A stretch of DNA of 64,000 nucleotides from CAVTSA01 sp963790575 (GCA_963790575.1 CAWBPD010000002.1:124001-188000), one strand, 5' to 3'. Shown: positions 31,982-40,591, numbered from the stretch's first letter. Numbers and translations: made by a program. The notes: generated by a model from the sequence alone, not told the origin.

Positions 31982-33256
31982 TCAGGGGTAGAGGCCGCGA
32001 TCCCGGGTGGCGGCGGCGACGCGTGACACCGCCTCCACGTACGCCGCCATGCGCATGGGCAGTCGCTGCTCCTTGGCCGTCTCCAGAACCTCGCCGAACG
32101 CGCGCTGCATGATCGAGTGCAGCCGCTCGTTGACCTCGTCCTCCGACCAGAAGAACGACTGCAGGTCCTGCACCCACTCGAAGTAGCTGGCGGTGACGCC
32201 GCCCGCGTTGGCGAGGATGTCGGGGACCAGGAAGACGCCGTTGCGGGTCAGGATGTCGTCCGCCTCGGGTGTGGTCGGGCCGTTGGCACCCTCGACGACC
32301 ACGGAGGCGCGAATGTCGCCCGCGTTGTGTGAGGTGATCTGGTTTCCGATCGCAGCCGGCACCAGGACGTCGCAGTCGATGGTCAGCGTCCCGTCGCTTC
32401 CGATCTCAGCGGTGCCCGGGAACCCTCTCAGCGTTCCGTTGGCGACCCGGTACGCCTTCACGTCCGCGACCTTGAGGCCGCCCGGCGCGTGGATGCCGCC
32501 GTACTCATCGGAGATGGCGACGATCCTGCACCCGGCGCGCTCCAAGAGGGTGGCCGAGACGCTGCCCACGTTGCCGAAGCCCTGGATCGACACGCGCATG
32601 TCCTCGGCCCGCATACCCAGGTGTCGCAGCGCCTCCAGGGTGCAGATCATGACGCCGCGGCCGGTCGCCTCCACCCGACCCAGCGACCCTCCCACGTCGA
32701 CCGGCTTTCCGGTCACACAGGCGGTCACCGAGTAGCCCTCATGCATGGAGATGGTGTCCATGATCCAGGCCATGATCTGGCCGTCAGTGTTGACGTCCGG
32801 CGCCGGGATGTCGCGGTCGGGGCCGATCAGGACCGAGATCTCGGTGGCGAAGCGTCGGGTCATCCGCTCCACCTCGCGGGCCGACATGGTGCGGGGATCG
32901 ACGATCACGCCCCCCTTGGCGCCGCCGAAGGGGATGTTGACCACCGCGCACTTCCAGGTCATCCACATGGCGAGCGCCTTGACCTCGTCGAGGGAGACGG
33001 CTGGGTGGTACCGGATCCCACCCTTGGCGGGCCCACGGGTGATGTTGTGCTGAACTCGGTAGCCGGTGAAGATGCGGGTCGAGCCGTCGTCCATCTCCAC
33101 CGGGAAGTGGCAGGTGAACTCGCGCTTGACTTCGCGCAGGATCCGGCGGATCTGAGGCTCGAGGTGGAGGATTTCAGCGGCGGTGTCGAATTGTCGTTGG
33201 GCGGTACGCCACTCGTCTGCTTCCTCGACGCGGGGCGCGAGCTGCATATGGGTCAT
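31982..33256 (-). CDS. gdhA: Glutamate (or Leu/Phe-type) dehydrogenase, Glu/Leu/Phe/Val family
   Basis: The 424-residue enzyme interconverts glutamate and 2-oxoglutarate. Substrate and catalytic residues are in GYRVQHNITRGPAKGGIRYHP, MTWKCAVVNIPFGGAKGGV (catalytic Lys after GGA) and DIPAPDVNTDGQIMAWIMD. The Rossmann domain starts at VSIQGFGNVGSVSATLLERAG, and cofactor-side VVEGANGPTTPEAD follows. Length and the LPMRMAAYVEAVSRVAAAT end match hexameric catabolic-type enzymes; NAD or NADP preference was not determined. The start at 33256 fits the family N-terminus. A small GGGAG/CTCCC hairpin at 31947-31960 follows the stop. Confidence 0.93.
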   Translation of the reverse strand: MTHMQLAPRVEEADEWRTAQRQFDTAAEILHLEPQIRRILREVKREFTCHFPVEMDDGSTRIFTGYRVQHNITRGPAKGGIRYHPAVSLDEVKALAMWMTWKCAVVNIPFGGAKGGVIVDPRTMSAREVERMTRRFATEISVLIGPDRDIPAPDVNTDGQIMAWIMDTISMHEGYSVTACVTGKPVDVGGSLGRVEATGRGVMICTLEALRHLGMRAEDMRVSIQGFGNVGSVSATLLERAGCRIVAISDEYGGIHAPGGLKVADVKAYRVANGTLRGFPGTAEIGSDGTLTIDCDVLVPAAIGNQITSHNAGDIRASVVVEGANGPTTPEADDILTRNGVFLVPDILANAGGVTASYFEWVQDLQSFFWSEDEVNERLHSIMQRAFGEVLETAKEQRLPMRMAAYVEAVSRVAAATRDRGLYP

Positions 33257-33452
33257 GGACGGACACCCTCTTGTGCAAGGATGGCGACCTCCGAACGGAT
33301 GATCGCCGGCCGCGTGGGCCACAAGCCACGGTACACGCTCCTCGCCCGGATCGGGGTCAGGGTTTGTTAAGAGCCTGCTAGCACCGGCGGCGGCAGACGC
33401 CTCGACCAATTCGGGTCGCGTCCAGGCCGTCGAGCGCGTCACCCTTGAAAAC

Positions 33453-34391
33453 ATGACCCCGCCCCATGGCATCGTGCTCATGACCTTCGGGTCGGCCCAG
33501 ACGGCCGACGAAGTTCCTGCCTACCTGCGCAGCGTTCGACACGGTGGTGAGCCCGACCCGGAGCTGGTGGCCGAGTTCCAGCGGCGCTACCGTCTGGTCG
33601 GGTGGTCACCGCTGGTCCGCATCACCGAGGACCAGGCCGCGGGGGTGGAACGCGTCCTCGCGGAGCGCCATGGCGAGGGTGCTTACCGGGTCCGCGCGGG
33701 GATGCTCCACTCCGTGCCGACCATCGACGAGGCGGTGCGGGAGCTGGCTGGGGCGGGAGCGCAGGACTATCTGGGCATCGTCCTCGCGCCGCAGTACTCG
33801 CCCTTGATCATGGGCGGCTACGACCGGACGCTGGAGGCGGCCGTGAAGGGGCACGACGCCGGGGCCCGGTGGGCGGTGGCCGGCCCCTGGCACCGAGTCC
33901 CGGCGTTCCTGGACGACCTCTCCGATCGCGTCGCCCAGGCCCTCGCGACCGTCGGCGACCGGGAGCGCACGGAGGTGCTCTTCACGACCCACAGCCTCCC
34001 CAAGGCGGTGCTCGACCGCGACCCCGCCTACATGGACCAGATCCGGGAGACGATCGCCCTCGTGGTCGAACGCGCCGGCCTGCGGCCCGGGCAGTGGCAG
34101 TTCGCCTACCAGAGTGCCGGCCACACTCCCGAGCCGTGGCTGACCCCCGACCTCAAGGATCTGCTGCCGTCGGTCCGCGAGCACGGCCGCACCGCCATCC
34201 TGGTGGTCCCGGTGCAGTTCCTGGCCGACCACCTGGAGATCCTCTACGACCTCGACGTGGCGGCCCGGGAAGAGGCCGAGGAAGCCGGCCTCGCCTACCA
34301 CCGGGTGGCGCTGCCGAACACGCGCCCGACCTTCCTGGCCGCCCTGGCAGATGTCGTGGAGAGGGAAGCCGCCGTCTCCGGCACCCGCTGA
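33453..34391 (+). CDS. hemH: Ferrochelatase (coproporphyrin III type)
   Basis: The 312-residue enzyme inserts Fe(II) into a porphyrin. GIVLMTFGSAQTADEVPAYL is the N-terminal signature, GIVLAPQYSPLIMGGYDRTL the porphyrin-binding strand, VLFTTHSLPKAVLDRDPAY contains the metal histidine, and FAYQSAGHTPEPWLTPDL with the adjacent FLADHLEILYDLDVAA helix holds the acidic residues. Because hemQ is in the same cluster, the substrate is inferred to be coproporphyrin III (CpfC activity) and not protoporphyrin IX. ATG 33453 is the first gene of the heme cluster. A short hairpin (34390-34416) overlaps its stop. Confidence 0.93.
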   Translation: MTPPHGIVLMTFGSAQTADEVPAYLRSVRHGGEPDPELVAEFQRRYRLVGWSPLVRITEDQAAGVERVLAERHGEGAYRVRAGMLHSVPTIDEAVRELAGAGAQDYLGIVLAPQYSPLIMGGYDRTLEAAVKGHDAGARWAVAGPWHRVPAFLDDLSDRVAQALATVGDRERTEVLFTTHSLPKAVLDRDPAYMDQIRETIALVVERAGLRPGQWQFAYQSAGHTPEPWLTPDLKDLLPSVREHGRTAILVVPVQFLADHLEILYDLDVAAREEAEEAGLAYHRVALPNTRPTFLAALADVVEREAAVSGTR

Positions 34392-34416
34392 GTTTCGCCG
34401 CTCGGGCTGGAAACTC
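34390..34416. repeat. Hairpin GAGTTTC/GAAACTC at the hemH stop
   Basis: Perfect 7-base arms at 34390-34396 and 34410-34416 include the hemH stop codon. It could attenuate or end the hemH transcript before hemA, or protect the mRNA end. Confidence 0.5.
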
Positions 34417-34449
34417 CACCCGGGGCGGTGGTAGGTTTAGGTAGATTTG

Positions 34450-35517
34450 GTGAGGTTCGATGTGTGGATGGCCGGTGCGACCGCGCCCCACACTCCGCCC
34501 GACCAGCGAGCGCGGCTGGCGGCCCGGCTGACCGAGGAGCGGGGCGGGTGTGTCCTGCTCTCCACCTGCCACCGAGTCGAGCTCTATGGATGGGGTGACA
34601 CTCCACCCGCCGGCTTTCCCATCGCTCGGAGGGGCGACGATGCGGCCCGCCACCTGTTCCGGGTCGCGGCGGGACTGGAAAGCATGGCCGCCGGCGAGGA
34701 CCAGGTCCTGCATCAGGTACGGCAGGCCCTGACCGCGTCGGCCGACGCCGACCCCGTGCTGCGCCGGCTCTTCGAGGACGCGATCGCGACCGGCCGCCGG
34801 GTGCGCGCCACGCTGCCGGCGCCGGTGCGGGGCCTGGAGGAGCCTGCTGTCGACTGGCTCGCCGAGCGGGTCCCGCTCTCCCGCGGTTTCGTCCTGGTGG
34901 CGGGTGCCGGCGCGCTGGGACAGGCCTTGACCCGAACGCTGAACCAGCGCGGCGTAGCGGTGGTGGTGGCGAGCCGGAGCCAGGGCAGGGGCGAGCTCGA
35001 CCTGGCCGGGGCTGCGGCGCTGGCCCCTCGCGCGAACGCCATCGCGGTTGCGCTCGGCGGCCCCTGGCGCGACCTCCAGCCCGTCGACCACGCCACGCTG
35101 CCGCCCGTGGTCGACCTCTCCGCGCCCGCCGCCGTTCCGCAGCCGGTGCGAGCGGCGCTCGGCGACCGTTTTCTGGGCATCGACGAGGTGGCACAGGAGC
35201 CCAGCACGGCCGCCGGCTGGCGCGCCGCGGCCGCGGACCTGGTGGAGCAAGGCTTGGAGGCGCACCGGAACTGGCTCGGCGCGCGCGGCTCAGCGCACCT
35301 GGTCCGGACGCTCCGGGAGCGGGCGGAAGAGCGCCGCCGGGAGCGGGTCGCCCGCTACCTGCGGGCGTATCCAGGGCTCGATCCGGGCGACGCGGAGCGG
35401 GTGCAGATGCTGACCCGGCGCATCGTAGGGGATCTGCTGCACGAGCCGCTGGCCGCCCTCCGCGCCGATCCCGACGGCACCCGTGCCGAGGCGGCCCGCC
35501 GGCTGTTCGATCTGTGA
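34450..35517 (+). CDS. hemA: Glutamyl-tRNA reductase
   Basis: HemA reduces glutamyl-tRNA to glutamate 1-semialdehyde, the first step of the C5 heme pathway. The catalytic Cys40 is in LLSTCHRVELYGW, with the tRNA-substrate region AAGLESMAAGEDQVLHQVRQA. An NADPH-binding Rossmann strand is LVAGAGALGQALTRTL. The C-terminal dimerisation helix ends with PLAALRADPDG. The usual first strand is shortened and the ATxHRxAP motif is poorly kept, reading WMAGATAPHTPPDQRARL. The GTG at 34450 is preferred over the adjacent TTG at 34447. It is separated from hemC by 94 bases occupied by a palindromic repeat. Confidence 0.9.
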   Translation: MRFDVWMAGATAPHTPPDQRARLAARLTEERGGCVLLSTCHRVELYGWGDTPPAGFPIARRGDDAARHLFRVAAGLESMAAGEDQVLHQVRQALTASADADPVLRRLFEDAIATGRRVRATLPAPVRGLEEPAVDWLAERVPLSRGFVLVAGAGALGQALTRTLNQRGVAVVVASRSQGRGELDLAGAAALAPRANAIAVALGGPWRDLQPVDHATLPPVVDLSAPAAVPQPVRAALGDRFLGIDEVAQEPSTAAGWRAAAADLVEQGLEAHRNWLGARGSAHLVRTLRERAEERRRERVARYLRAYPGLDPGDAERVQMLTRRIVGDLLHEPLAALRADPDGTRAEAARRLFDL

Positions 35518-35518
35518 G

Positions 35519-35598
35519 CCACCCCACCAACTTCCGCCAGCTCCATCACGCCCACCCCACCAGCCTCCGCAAGCTCCGCCTCGCGGGGTCCGCGGTCG
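35519..35598. repeat. Palindromic element between hemA and hemC
   Basis: Two partial copies of the CCACCCCAC-GAAACTCCGCAAGCTCC type start at 35519 and 35552; the second continues into CGCCTCGCGGGG. This is a diverged relative of the elements at 35765-35798, 36514-36547 and 17844-17878. It fills most of the gap between the two genes. Confidence 0.7.
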
Positions 35599-35611
35599 CA
35601 GGGTCCCCGCA

Positions 35612-36550
35612 GTGACCCCCCCGAAATTGCGGCTCGGGACGCGGGGCTCGCAGCTGGCGCGGATCCAGACCGCGATCGTGGCCGAACGGCTGGAGAGCTC
35701 GGGCTTCAAGGTCGAGGTGGTGCCCATCGTCACCACCGGCGACCGCCGCCCACCCGGCATCCCACCCCACGAAACTCCGCAAGCTCCGTTTCGCGGGGAC
35801 CCCGGGGTGAGCGCGCAGGACGGCTGGTTCACGCGGGCGCTGCGGGAGGCGCTCGAGGCGGGGGACATCGACCTCGCCGTCCACAGCGCCAAGGACCTCC
35901 CGATCGAGGCGGAGACCGGGACCGCGCTGTCCTTCCCCGAGCGCGCCGACCCACGGGATGCGCTCCTCACACGAGCGCGCGTACCGCTGGCGGACCTGCC
36001 CCCCGGCGCCATCGTCGGGACCGACAGCGTCCGGCGCGCCGGCTTCCTTCGCGCCGCGCGCCCGGACCTCCGGTTGGTGCCGCTGCACGGGAACGTCCCC
36101 ACCCGCGTCGAGAAGCTGGAGCGGGGCGAGGCCGATGCGCTGGTGCTGGCCGCGGCCGGCCTGGACCGCCTTGGCTGGCGCTCTCGCATCGATGATTTGC
36201 TGGATCCGGAGCTGATGCCACCGGCGCCGGCGCAGGGTGCGCTGGCGGTCGAAGTACGAGATCTTCATTCAGCCGCCGGCGAGGCGGTCGCGGCGCTGGA
36301 CGATCCCGTCGTGCGCATGGAAGTTGAGGTCGAGCGGAGCGTCCTGAAAGCGATGGGCGGCGGGTGCCGTTCGCCGCTGGGTGCGCTCGCTCAGGTGGTG
36401 GACGGACAGCTGCGGCTGCTGGCCGGCGTTCCGGGCCGGATTCTCCACCGTTCGGGGCAGCCGACAGAGCGAGACCGGCTGCTGCAAGAAGTGACTCAAG
36501 GTCTTTTAGGGGCCCCCGCGAAACGGAGCCTGCGGAGTTTCGTGGGGTAG
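35612..36550 (+). CDS. hemC: Porphobilinogen deaminase (hydroxymethylbilane synthase) with palindromic-element insertions
   Basis: HemC polymerises four porphobilinogens. Conserved segments are LRLGTRGSQLARIQT, DIDLAVHSAKDLP, GAIVGTDSVRRAGFL, LHGNVPTRVEKLERGEADALVLAAAGLDRLG and the cofactor cysteine in AMGGGCRSPLGA. After VPIVTTGDRR a 20-residue insertion (PPGIPPHETPQAPFRGDPG) replaces the short loop seen in other HemC; its DNA is a palindromic repeat (35765-35798). A second, inverted copy (36514-36547) encodes the C-terminus AKRSLRSFVG, with the stop codon at its edge. The frame is intact through both. GTG 35612 begins the conserved strand. hemB follows after 14 bases; no hemD is present. 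Confidence 0.92.
   Translation: MTPPKLRLGTRGSQLARIQTAIVAERLESSGFKVEVVPIVTTGDRRPPGIPPHETPQAPFRGDPGVSAQDGWFTRALREALEAGDIDLAVHSAKDLPIEAETGTALSFPERADPRDALLTRARVPLADLPPGAIVGTDSVRRAGFLRAARPDLRLVPLHGNVPTRVEKLERGEADALVLAAAGLDRLGWRSRIDDLLDPELMPPAPAQGALAVEVRDLHSAAGEAVAALDDPVVRMEVEVERSVLKAMGGGCRSPLGALAQVVDGQLRLLAGVPGRILHRSGQPTERDRLLQEVTQGLLGAPAKRSLRSFVG
35765..35798. repeat. Palindromic element inside hemC, translated in frame
   Basis: Arms CCCCACGAAAC (35765-35775) and GTTTCGCGGGG (35788-35798) form an 11-base stem with one mismatch around a 12-base loop. It encodes PPHETPQAPFRG in a surface loop of HemC. Confidence 0.9.
36514..36547. repeat. Inverted copy of the hemC palindromic element at the hemC 3' end
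   Basis: Arms CCCCGCGAAAC (36514-36524) and GTTTCGTGGGG (36537-36547). Its reverse strand matches 35765-35798 at nearly every base. The TAG immediately after it ends hemC. Confidence 0.9.
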
Positions 36551-36564
36551 GCCAAGGAGGAGAC

Positions 36565-37584
36565 ATGGCAAGCACGCTGACGCCGGCCGCGGTCGGCGAC
36601 GATCTGCGCGAGCTGGCGGGGCGGCCCCGGCGCCTGCGCACGACCGCCTCCATGCGCCGCTTCGTGCGCGAGACCCGGCTCCACCCCGCCCAGCTGGTGG
36701 AGCCGGTGTTTCTGGTCCCCGGCCGCGAGCGTCGCGAGCCCATCGCGGCGATGCCGGGCGTCGAGCGCCTGAGCCCTGATGAGGCGCTGGCGCGGGCCCG
36801 CGAGCTGGCGGGTCTGGGGATCGGCGGCCTCCTCCTCTTCGGGGTTCCCGACCAGAAGGACGACGCGGGGCGGGGCGCCGCCGACCCGCAGGGCCCGGTG
36901 CCGGCCACGCTGCGTCTGCTCCGGGAGGCCGGCCTGCCGCTGGTGACGATCGCGGACGTCTGCCTCTGCGAGTACACGACTCACGGGCACTGCGGCGTGC
37001 TCGACGGCCACCGGGTGGACAACGACAAAACGCTGCCGCTGCTCGCCGAAGCCGCGGTCGCGTACGCCGAGGCGGGGGCGGACGTCGTCGCCCCGAGCGC
37101 GATGATGGACGGCCAGGTGGCGGCGCTCCGCGACGGGCTGGACCGATCGGGCTGGAGAGACACCGCGATCCTCGCCTACGCGAGCAAGCACGCCTCCGCG
37201 CTCTACGGACCGTTCCGCGAGGCTGCCGCCTCGGCGCCTTCCTTCGGCGACCGGCGGGCGTATCAGATGGATCCCGCCAACGGGCGTGAGGCGATGCGTG
37301 AGATGGAGCTGGATGCCCTCGAGGGCGCCGACCTGCTGATGGTGAAGCCGGCGCTGACCTCTCTCGACCTGCTCCGAGAGGCACGGGACCGCTTCGATCT
37401 GCCGCTGGCCGCCTACCAGGTGAGCGGCGAGTACGCGATGGTGACCGCTGCCGCCGAGCACGGATGGATCGATCGCAAGCTGGCGGCGCTGGAGACCCTG
37501 ACCGCGATCGCGCGGGCCGGCGCCCACCAGATCATGACGTACTTCGCGGCCGACGCCGCGCGCTGGCTCCAGGAGGCCCCATGA
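36565..37584 (+). CDS. hemB: Delta-aminolevulinic acid dehydratase (porphobilinogen synthase)
   Basis: HemB condenses two 5-aminolevulinates. The Schiff-base lysines are in ILAYASKHASALYGPFR and LLMVKPALTSLDLL. The metal site VCLCEYTTHGHCGVL has three cysteines, indicating zinc-dependent catalysis. Further signatures are PSAMMDGQVAALRDGLD, YQMDPANGREAMRE and YQVSGEYAMV. ATG 36565 has AAGGAGG seven bases upstream. The stop overlaps the hemQ start (ATGA), so translation is coupled. The length of 339 residues is normal. Confidence 0.96.
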   Translation: MASTLTPAAVGDDLRELAGRPRRLRTTASMRRFVRETRLHPAQLVEPVFLVPGRERREPIAAMPGVERLSPDEALARARELAGLGIGGLLLFGVPDQKDDAGRGAADPQGPVPATLRLLREAGLPLVTIADVCLCEYTTHGHCGVLDGHRVDNDKTLPLLAEAAVAYAEAGADVVAPSAMMDGQVAALRDGLDRSGWRDTAILAYASKHASALYGPFREAAASAPSFGDRRAYQMDPANGREAMREMELDALEGADLLMVKPALTSLDLLREARDRFDLPLAAYQVSGEYAMVTAAAEHGWIDRKLAALETLTAIARAGAHQIMTYFAADAARWLQEAP

Positions 37585-38261
37585 CGCAGTACACGACCCA
37601 ATTCGTACAAGCCCTCGGTCTGGGGCTGGACCCAGCCTGGCGCCGCCGGACGGACGCCGAGCGAAGCGCCGAGTGGGAAACCTTCAGCTCCACCCTGGCG
37701 GCAGACGAGTCCTTGGTCACCCACACCTACTCCACGGTCGGGCTGCGCCCCGGCGTCGACGTGCTGCTGTGGCGGCTGGCACCCTCGCTGGAGGCACTCG
37801 AGCGCTCGGCCGCACGCCTGCTCCGGAGCGGCGCCGGCCGGTGGCTGACCGTCTCGCAGAGCTTTTTGGGGCTGATCGTCCCCTCTCAGTACGTGAAGCG
37901 GCCGACCGCTCAGGAGCAGTCGATGTTCGCGGGGGAACGCTCCAAGTACCTCATCGTCTACCCCTTCACCAAGGACACCTCGTGGTACCTGATGGGCCGG
38001 GAGACGCGGCAAGGCGTGATGAACGAACACATGCGGATCGGCCACCGCTATCCCCAGGTTCGCCAGCTGCTGGCGACCTCTTTTGGCGTCGATGACATGG
38101 ACTTTCTGGTCGCCTACGAGACCGACGACCTGCCCGCGTTCTCGCAGCTGGTGCGCGACCTGCGCGGCACCGACAGCCGGCGCTCGACGGTCCGGGACAC
38201 GCCCATCTTGACCGCCGTGCACCACACGCCGAGCGAGATCGGCGAACTCCTCGGCGCATGA
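37581..38261 (+). CDS. hemQ: Coproheme decarboxylase HemQ (chlorite dismutase family)
   Basis: HemQ decarboxylates coproheme to heme b using peroxide, the last step of the coproporphyrin-dependent pathway of monoderm bacteria. The 226-residue protein has the two ferredoxin-like halves of the family. The radical tyrosine and the lysine four residues later are Tyr127 and Lys131 (KYLIVYPFTKDTSWYLM), and the proximal heme histidine is His150 in GVMNEHMRIGHRYP. The distal glutamine/alanine position of HemQ and not the chlorite-dismutase arginine motif is expected from LLATSFGVDDMDFLVAYE. ATG 37581 overlaps the hemB stop, and the hemL start overlaps its own stop. Confidence 0.93.
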   Translation: MTQYTTQFVQALGLGLDPAWRRRTDAERSAEWETFSSTLAADESLVTHTYSTVGLRPGVDVLLWRLAPSLEALERSAARLLRSGAGRWLTVSQSFLGLIVPSQYVKRPTAQEQSMFAGERSKYLIVYPFTKDTSWYLMGRETRQGVMNEHMRIGHRYPQVRQLLATSFGVDDMDFLVAYETDDLPAFSQLVRDLRGTDSRRSTVRDTPILTAVHHTPSEIGELLGA

Positions 38262-39451
38262 GCCACGACGCACAGGCGTTTCTGGAAGAAGCACGGGCGC
38301 GGTTTCCAGGTGGCGTGCAAAGCCCGGTCCGCGCCTACGCGGCGGTGGGAGGAGATCCCCCGGTGCCGGTGCGCGGGGAGGGGTCGCACGTCTGGGACCT
38401 GGAGGGTCGCGAGTACGTCGACTGGGTGTGCGCCTACGGGCCCCTGATCGCCGGTCACGCACATCCCGACGTGGTGCGCGCGATCGGGGACGCGGCTCGG
38501 CTCGGTGGACCGTTCGGGGCCACGGTGGAGGCTGAGCTGCGGCTGGCCCGGCGGATCCAGGCGCGCATGCCTTCGCTGGAGCGGATCCGCTTCGTCAACA
38601 GCGGCACCGAGGCGGCGATGTCGGCGCTGCGGGTGGCCCGGGCCGCCACCGAGCGCGACCTGGTCCTCAAGTTCGAGGGCGGCTATCACGGGCACGCCGA
38701 TCACCTGCTGGCGAGCGCCGGCTCGGGGGTGGCCACGCTGGGGCTGCCAGGCAGCGCCGGGGTGCCGGCCGCGATCGCGGCACAGACGCTGGTGGTGGCC
38801 CGGACGCTGGCCGCGGCACAGGAGGCGGCACGGGCACACGCCGGCGAGGTGGCGGCGATCATCGTGGAGCCGGTGGGCGCCAACGTGGGCGTGGTGCCTC
38901 CTGAGCCGGGCTTCCTGGAGGGACTGCGCGCGCTCTGCTCGGAGATCGGCGCGCTGCTGGTCTTCGACGAGGTGATCACCGGCTTCCGGGTCGCGCCCGG
39001 TGGTGCCCAGGAGCGCTACGGCGTGAACCCCGACCTGACCGTGCTGGGCAAGATCATCGGGGGCGGACTGCCGGTGGGAGCGTACGGCGGTCGTGCCGAC
39101 CTGATGGACTTGGTCGCCCCGTCGGGCCCCGTCTACCAGGCGGGGACCCTCTCCGGTCATCCGCTGGTGATGGCTGCCGGTGAGGCCACGCTCCGCCTCC
39201 TCGACGGCGCCGCCTACGCGCGGCTGGAGACGCTGGGGGAGGCCTTGGAGGAGGGGCTGCAGCCGTATGGGCGGGTGGCCCGGGTGGGCTCGCTGCTCAC
39301 GCTGTTCCTGCAGGACGGGGCGTTCGGGGACGTCCACGCCCGGCTGCGTCAGGGCGGTGTCCTGATCCCGCCCTCTCCCTACGAGGCCTGGTTCATCTCC
39401 CTGGCTCACACCGAATCCGATATCGAGCGGACGGTCGAGGCACTGCGCTGA
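38258..39451 (+). CDS. hemL: Glutamate-1-semialdehyde 2,1-aminomutase
   Basis: HemL converts glutamate 1-semialdehyde to 5-aminolevulinate with PLP. The N-terminus ARARFPGGVQSPVRAY is typical, FVNSGTEAAMSALRVARAAT binds the cofactor phosphate, EGGYHGHADHLL and EPVGANVGVVPPEPGF line the pocket, and LLVFDEVITGFRVAPGGAQ plus the Schiff-base lysine in LGKIIGGGLPVGAYGG complete the site. At 397 residues it is slightly shorter than usual at the C-terminus. ATG 38258 overlaps the hemQ stop by four bases; its own stop overlaps the hemE start by one. Confidence 0.95.
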   Translation: MSHDAQAFLEEARARFPGGVQSPVRAYAAVGGDPPVPVRGEGSHVWDLEGREYVDWVCAYGPLIAGHAHPDVVRAIGDAARLGGPFGATVEAELRLARRIQARMPSLERIRFVNSGTEAAMSALRVARAATERDLVLKFEGGYHGHADHLLASAGSGVATLGLPGSAGVPAAIAAQTLVVARTLAAAQEAARAHAGEVAAIIVEPVGANVGVVPPEPGFLEGLRALCSEIGALLVFDEVITGFRVAPGGAQERYGVNPDLTVLGKIIGGGLPVGAYGGRADLMDLVAPSGPVYQAGTLSGHPLVMAAGEATLRLLDGAAYARLETLGEALEEGLQPYGRVARVGSLLTLFLQDGAFGDVHARLRQGGVLIPPSPYEAWFISLAHTESDIERTVEALR

Positions 39452-40500
39452 TGGTCCCCTCCGGGAGCCGGCGATCCGACCGTTTCCTGCGTGCGTGCAG
39501 GCGGGAGCCAGTCGATACCACTCCGATCTGGTTGATGCGTCAGGCGGGGCGCTCGCTGCCCGAGTATCGGAAGCTGCGGGAGCGGTACTCACTGCTTGAC
39601 ATCGTCGCCGACGCCGACCTCTGCGCCGAAGTGACGCTGCAGCCGGTGCGACGGCTGGGCGTGGACGCGGCGGTGATGTTCGCCGACATCATGCTGCCGC
39701 TGCGCGGGATGGGCGTCGACTTCGAGCTGGTGGAGAGCGTGGGGCCGGTGATCGCGCAGCCGATCCGCTCCCCCGCGGACGTCGACCGGCTGGGGGAGCC
39801 GGACGGGGAGGAGGCGGCCCCGATCGTGGTCAACGCCGTGCGCCGCGTCGTCGGGGAGTCGCCGGTGCCGTCGATCGCGTTCTCGGGCGCTCCGTTCACG
39901 CTCGCCAGCTACCTGATCGAGGGCCGGCCCAGCCGCCAGTTCACGTTGACCAAGCAGTTTCTGTATCAGGAACCGGCGGCGTTCGCCCGGCTGCTCGGGA
40001 AACTGGCCCGCGTGATGACCGGGTACCTGCGCGCACAGGTTGGCGCCGGCGCGGCCGCGGTCCAGCTCTTCGACAGCTGGGTGGGAGCCCTGGCGCCGCG
40101 CGACTACCGGGAGCAGGTGCTGCCGCACACCCGTGCCATCTTCTCGGGGCTCCAAGACCTGGGGGTGCCGCGCATCCACTTCGGGACCGACACCGCCACC
40201 CTGCTGCCCGACATCGCGACCTCCGGGGCCGACGTGGTGGGTCTCGACTGGCGGGTGCCGCTGGACGCGGGCTGGCGGCGGGTCGGCTTCGAGCGCGGTG
40301 TGCAGGGCAACCTGGAGCCGGCGGTGCTGACCGGCCCCGCCGACCTGGTGCGCGAGCGGGCGGTCGAGGTGCTGCGGCAGGCGGGTGGGCGGCCGGGGCA
40401 CATCTTCAACCTGGGCCATGGGGTCCTGCCCGAGTCGTCGCTGTCGAACCTGGAACTCCTGGTCGAAACCGTCCATGCGGCGCGCATTCCGCTCGCCTGA
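39451..40500 (+). CDS. hemE: Uroporphyrinogen decarboxylase
   Basis: HemE removes four carboxyl groups from uroporphyrinogen III to give coproporphyrinogen III. The invariant segments are PIWLMRQAGRSLPEYR (substrate arginines), AAVMFADIMLPLRGMGVDFE with the central aspartate, SIAFSGAPFTLASYLIEG, AVQLFDSWVGALAPRDY and IFNLGHGVLPESS with the C-terminal histidine. ATG 39451 is coupled to hemL. This is the last gene of the heme cluster; an inverted repeat pair follows and probably ends transcription before the convergent RraA remnant. Confidence 0.96.
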   Translation: MVPSGSRRSDRFLRACRREPVDTTPIWLMRQAGRSLPEYRKLRERYSLLDIVADADLCAEVTLQPVRRLGVDAAVMFADIMLPLRGMGVDFELVESVGPVIAQPIRSPADVDRLGEPDGEEAAPIVVNAVRRVVGESPVPSIAFSGAPFTLASYLIEGRPSRQFTLTKQFLYQEPAAFARLLGKLARVMTGYLRAQVGAGAAAVQLFDSWVGALAPRDYREQVLPHTRAIFSGLQDLGVPRIHFGTDTATLLPDIATSGADVVGLDWRVPLDAGWRRVGFERGVQGNLEPAVLTGPADLVRERAVEVLRQAGGRPGHIFNLGHGVLPESSLSNLELLVETVHAARIPLA

Positions 40501-40508
40501 ACACGCGT

Positions 40509-40560
40509 TTCTGCACACCCCTTGGTTCCGGCGCCAGGGGTAGGGCCGGGGTGTGCAGAA
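40509..40560. repeat. Inverted pair TTCTGCACACCCC/GGGGTGTGCAGAA after hemE
   Basis: Perfect 13-base arms at 40509-40521 and 40548-40560; the TGCA cores are 42 bases apart. It lies in the gap at the end of the heme cluster and could fold as a terminator with a 26-base loop. Confidence 0.85.
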
Positions 40561-40591
40561 GCGGCACTTACGAGGCGGCGCCGGCGGCGCA

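Noticed and set aside
37581..38261. Chlorite dismutase (chlorite detoxification)
   Set aside because: The gene sits in the heme cluster and has the Tyr/Lys pair of coproheme decarboxylases.
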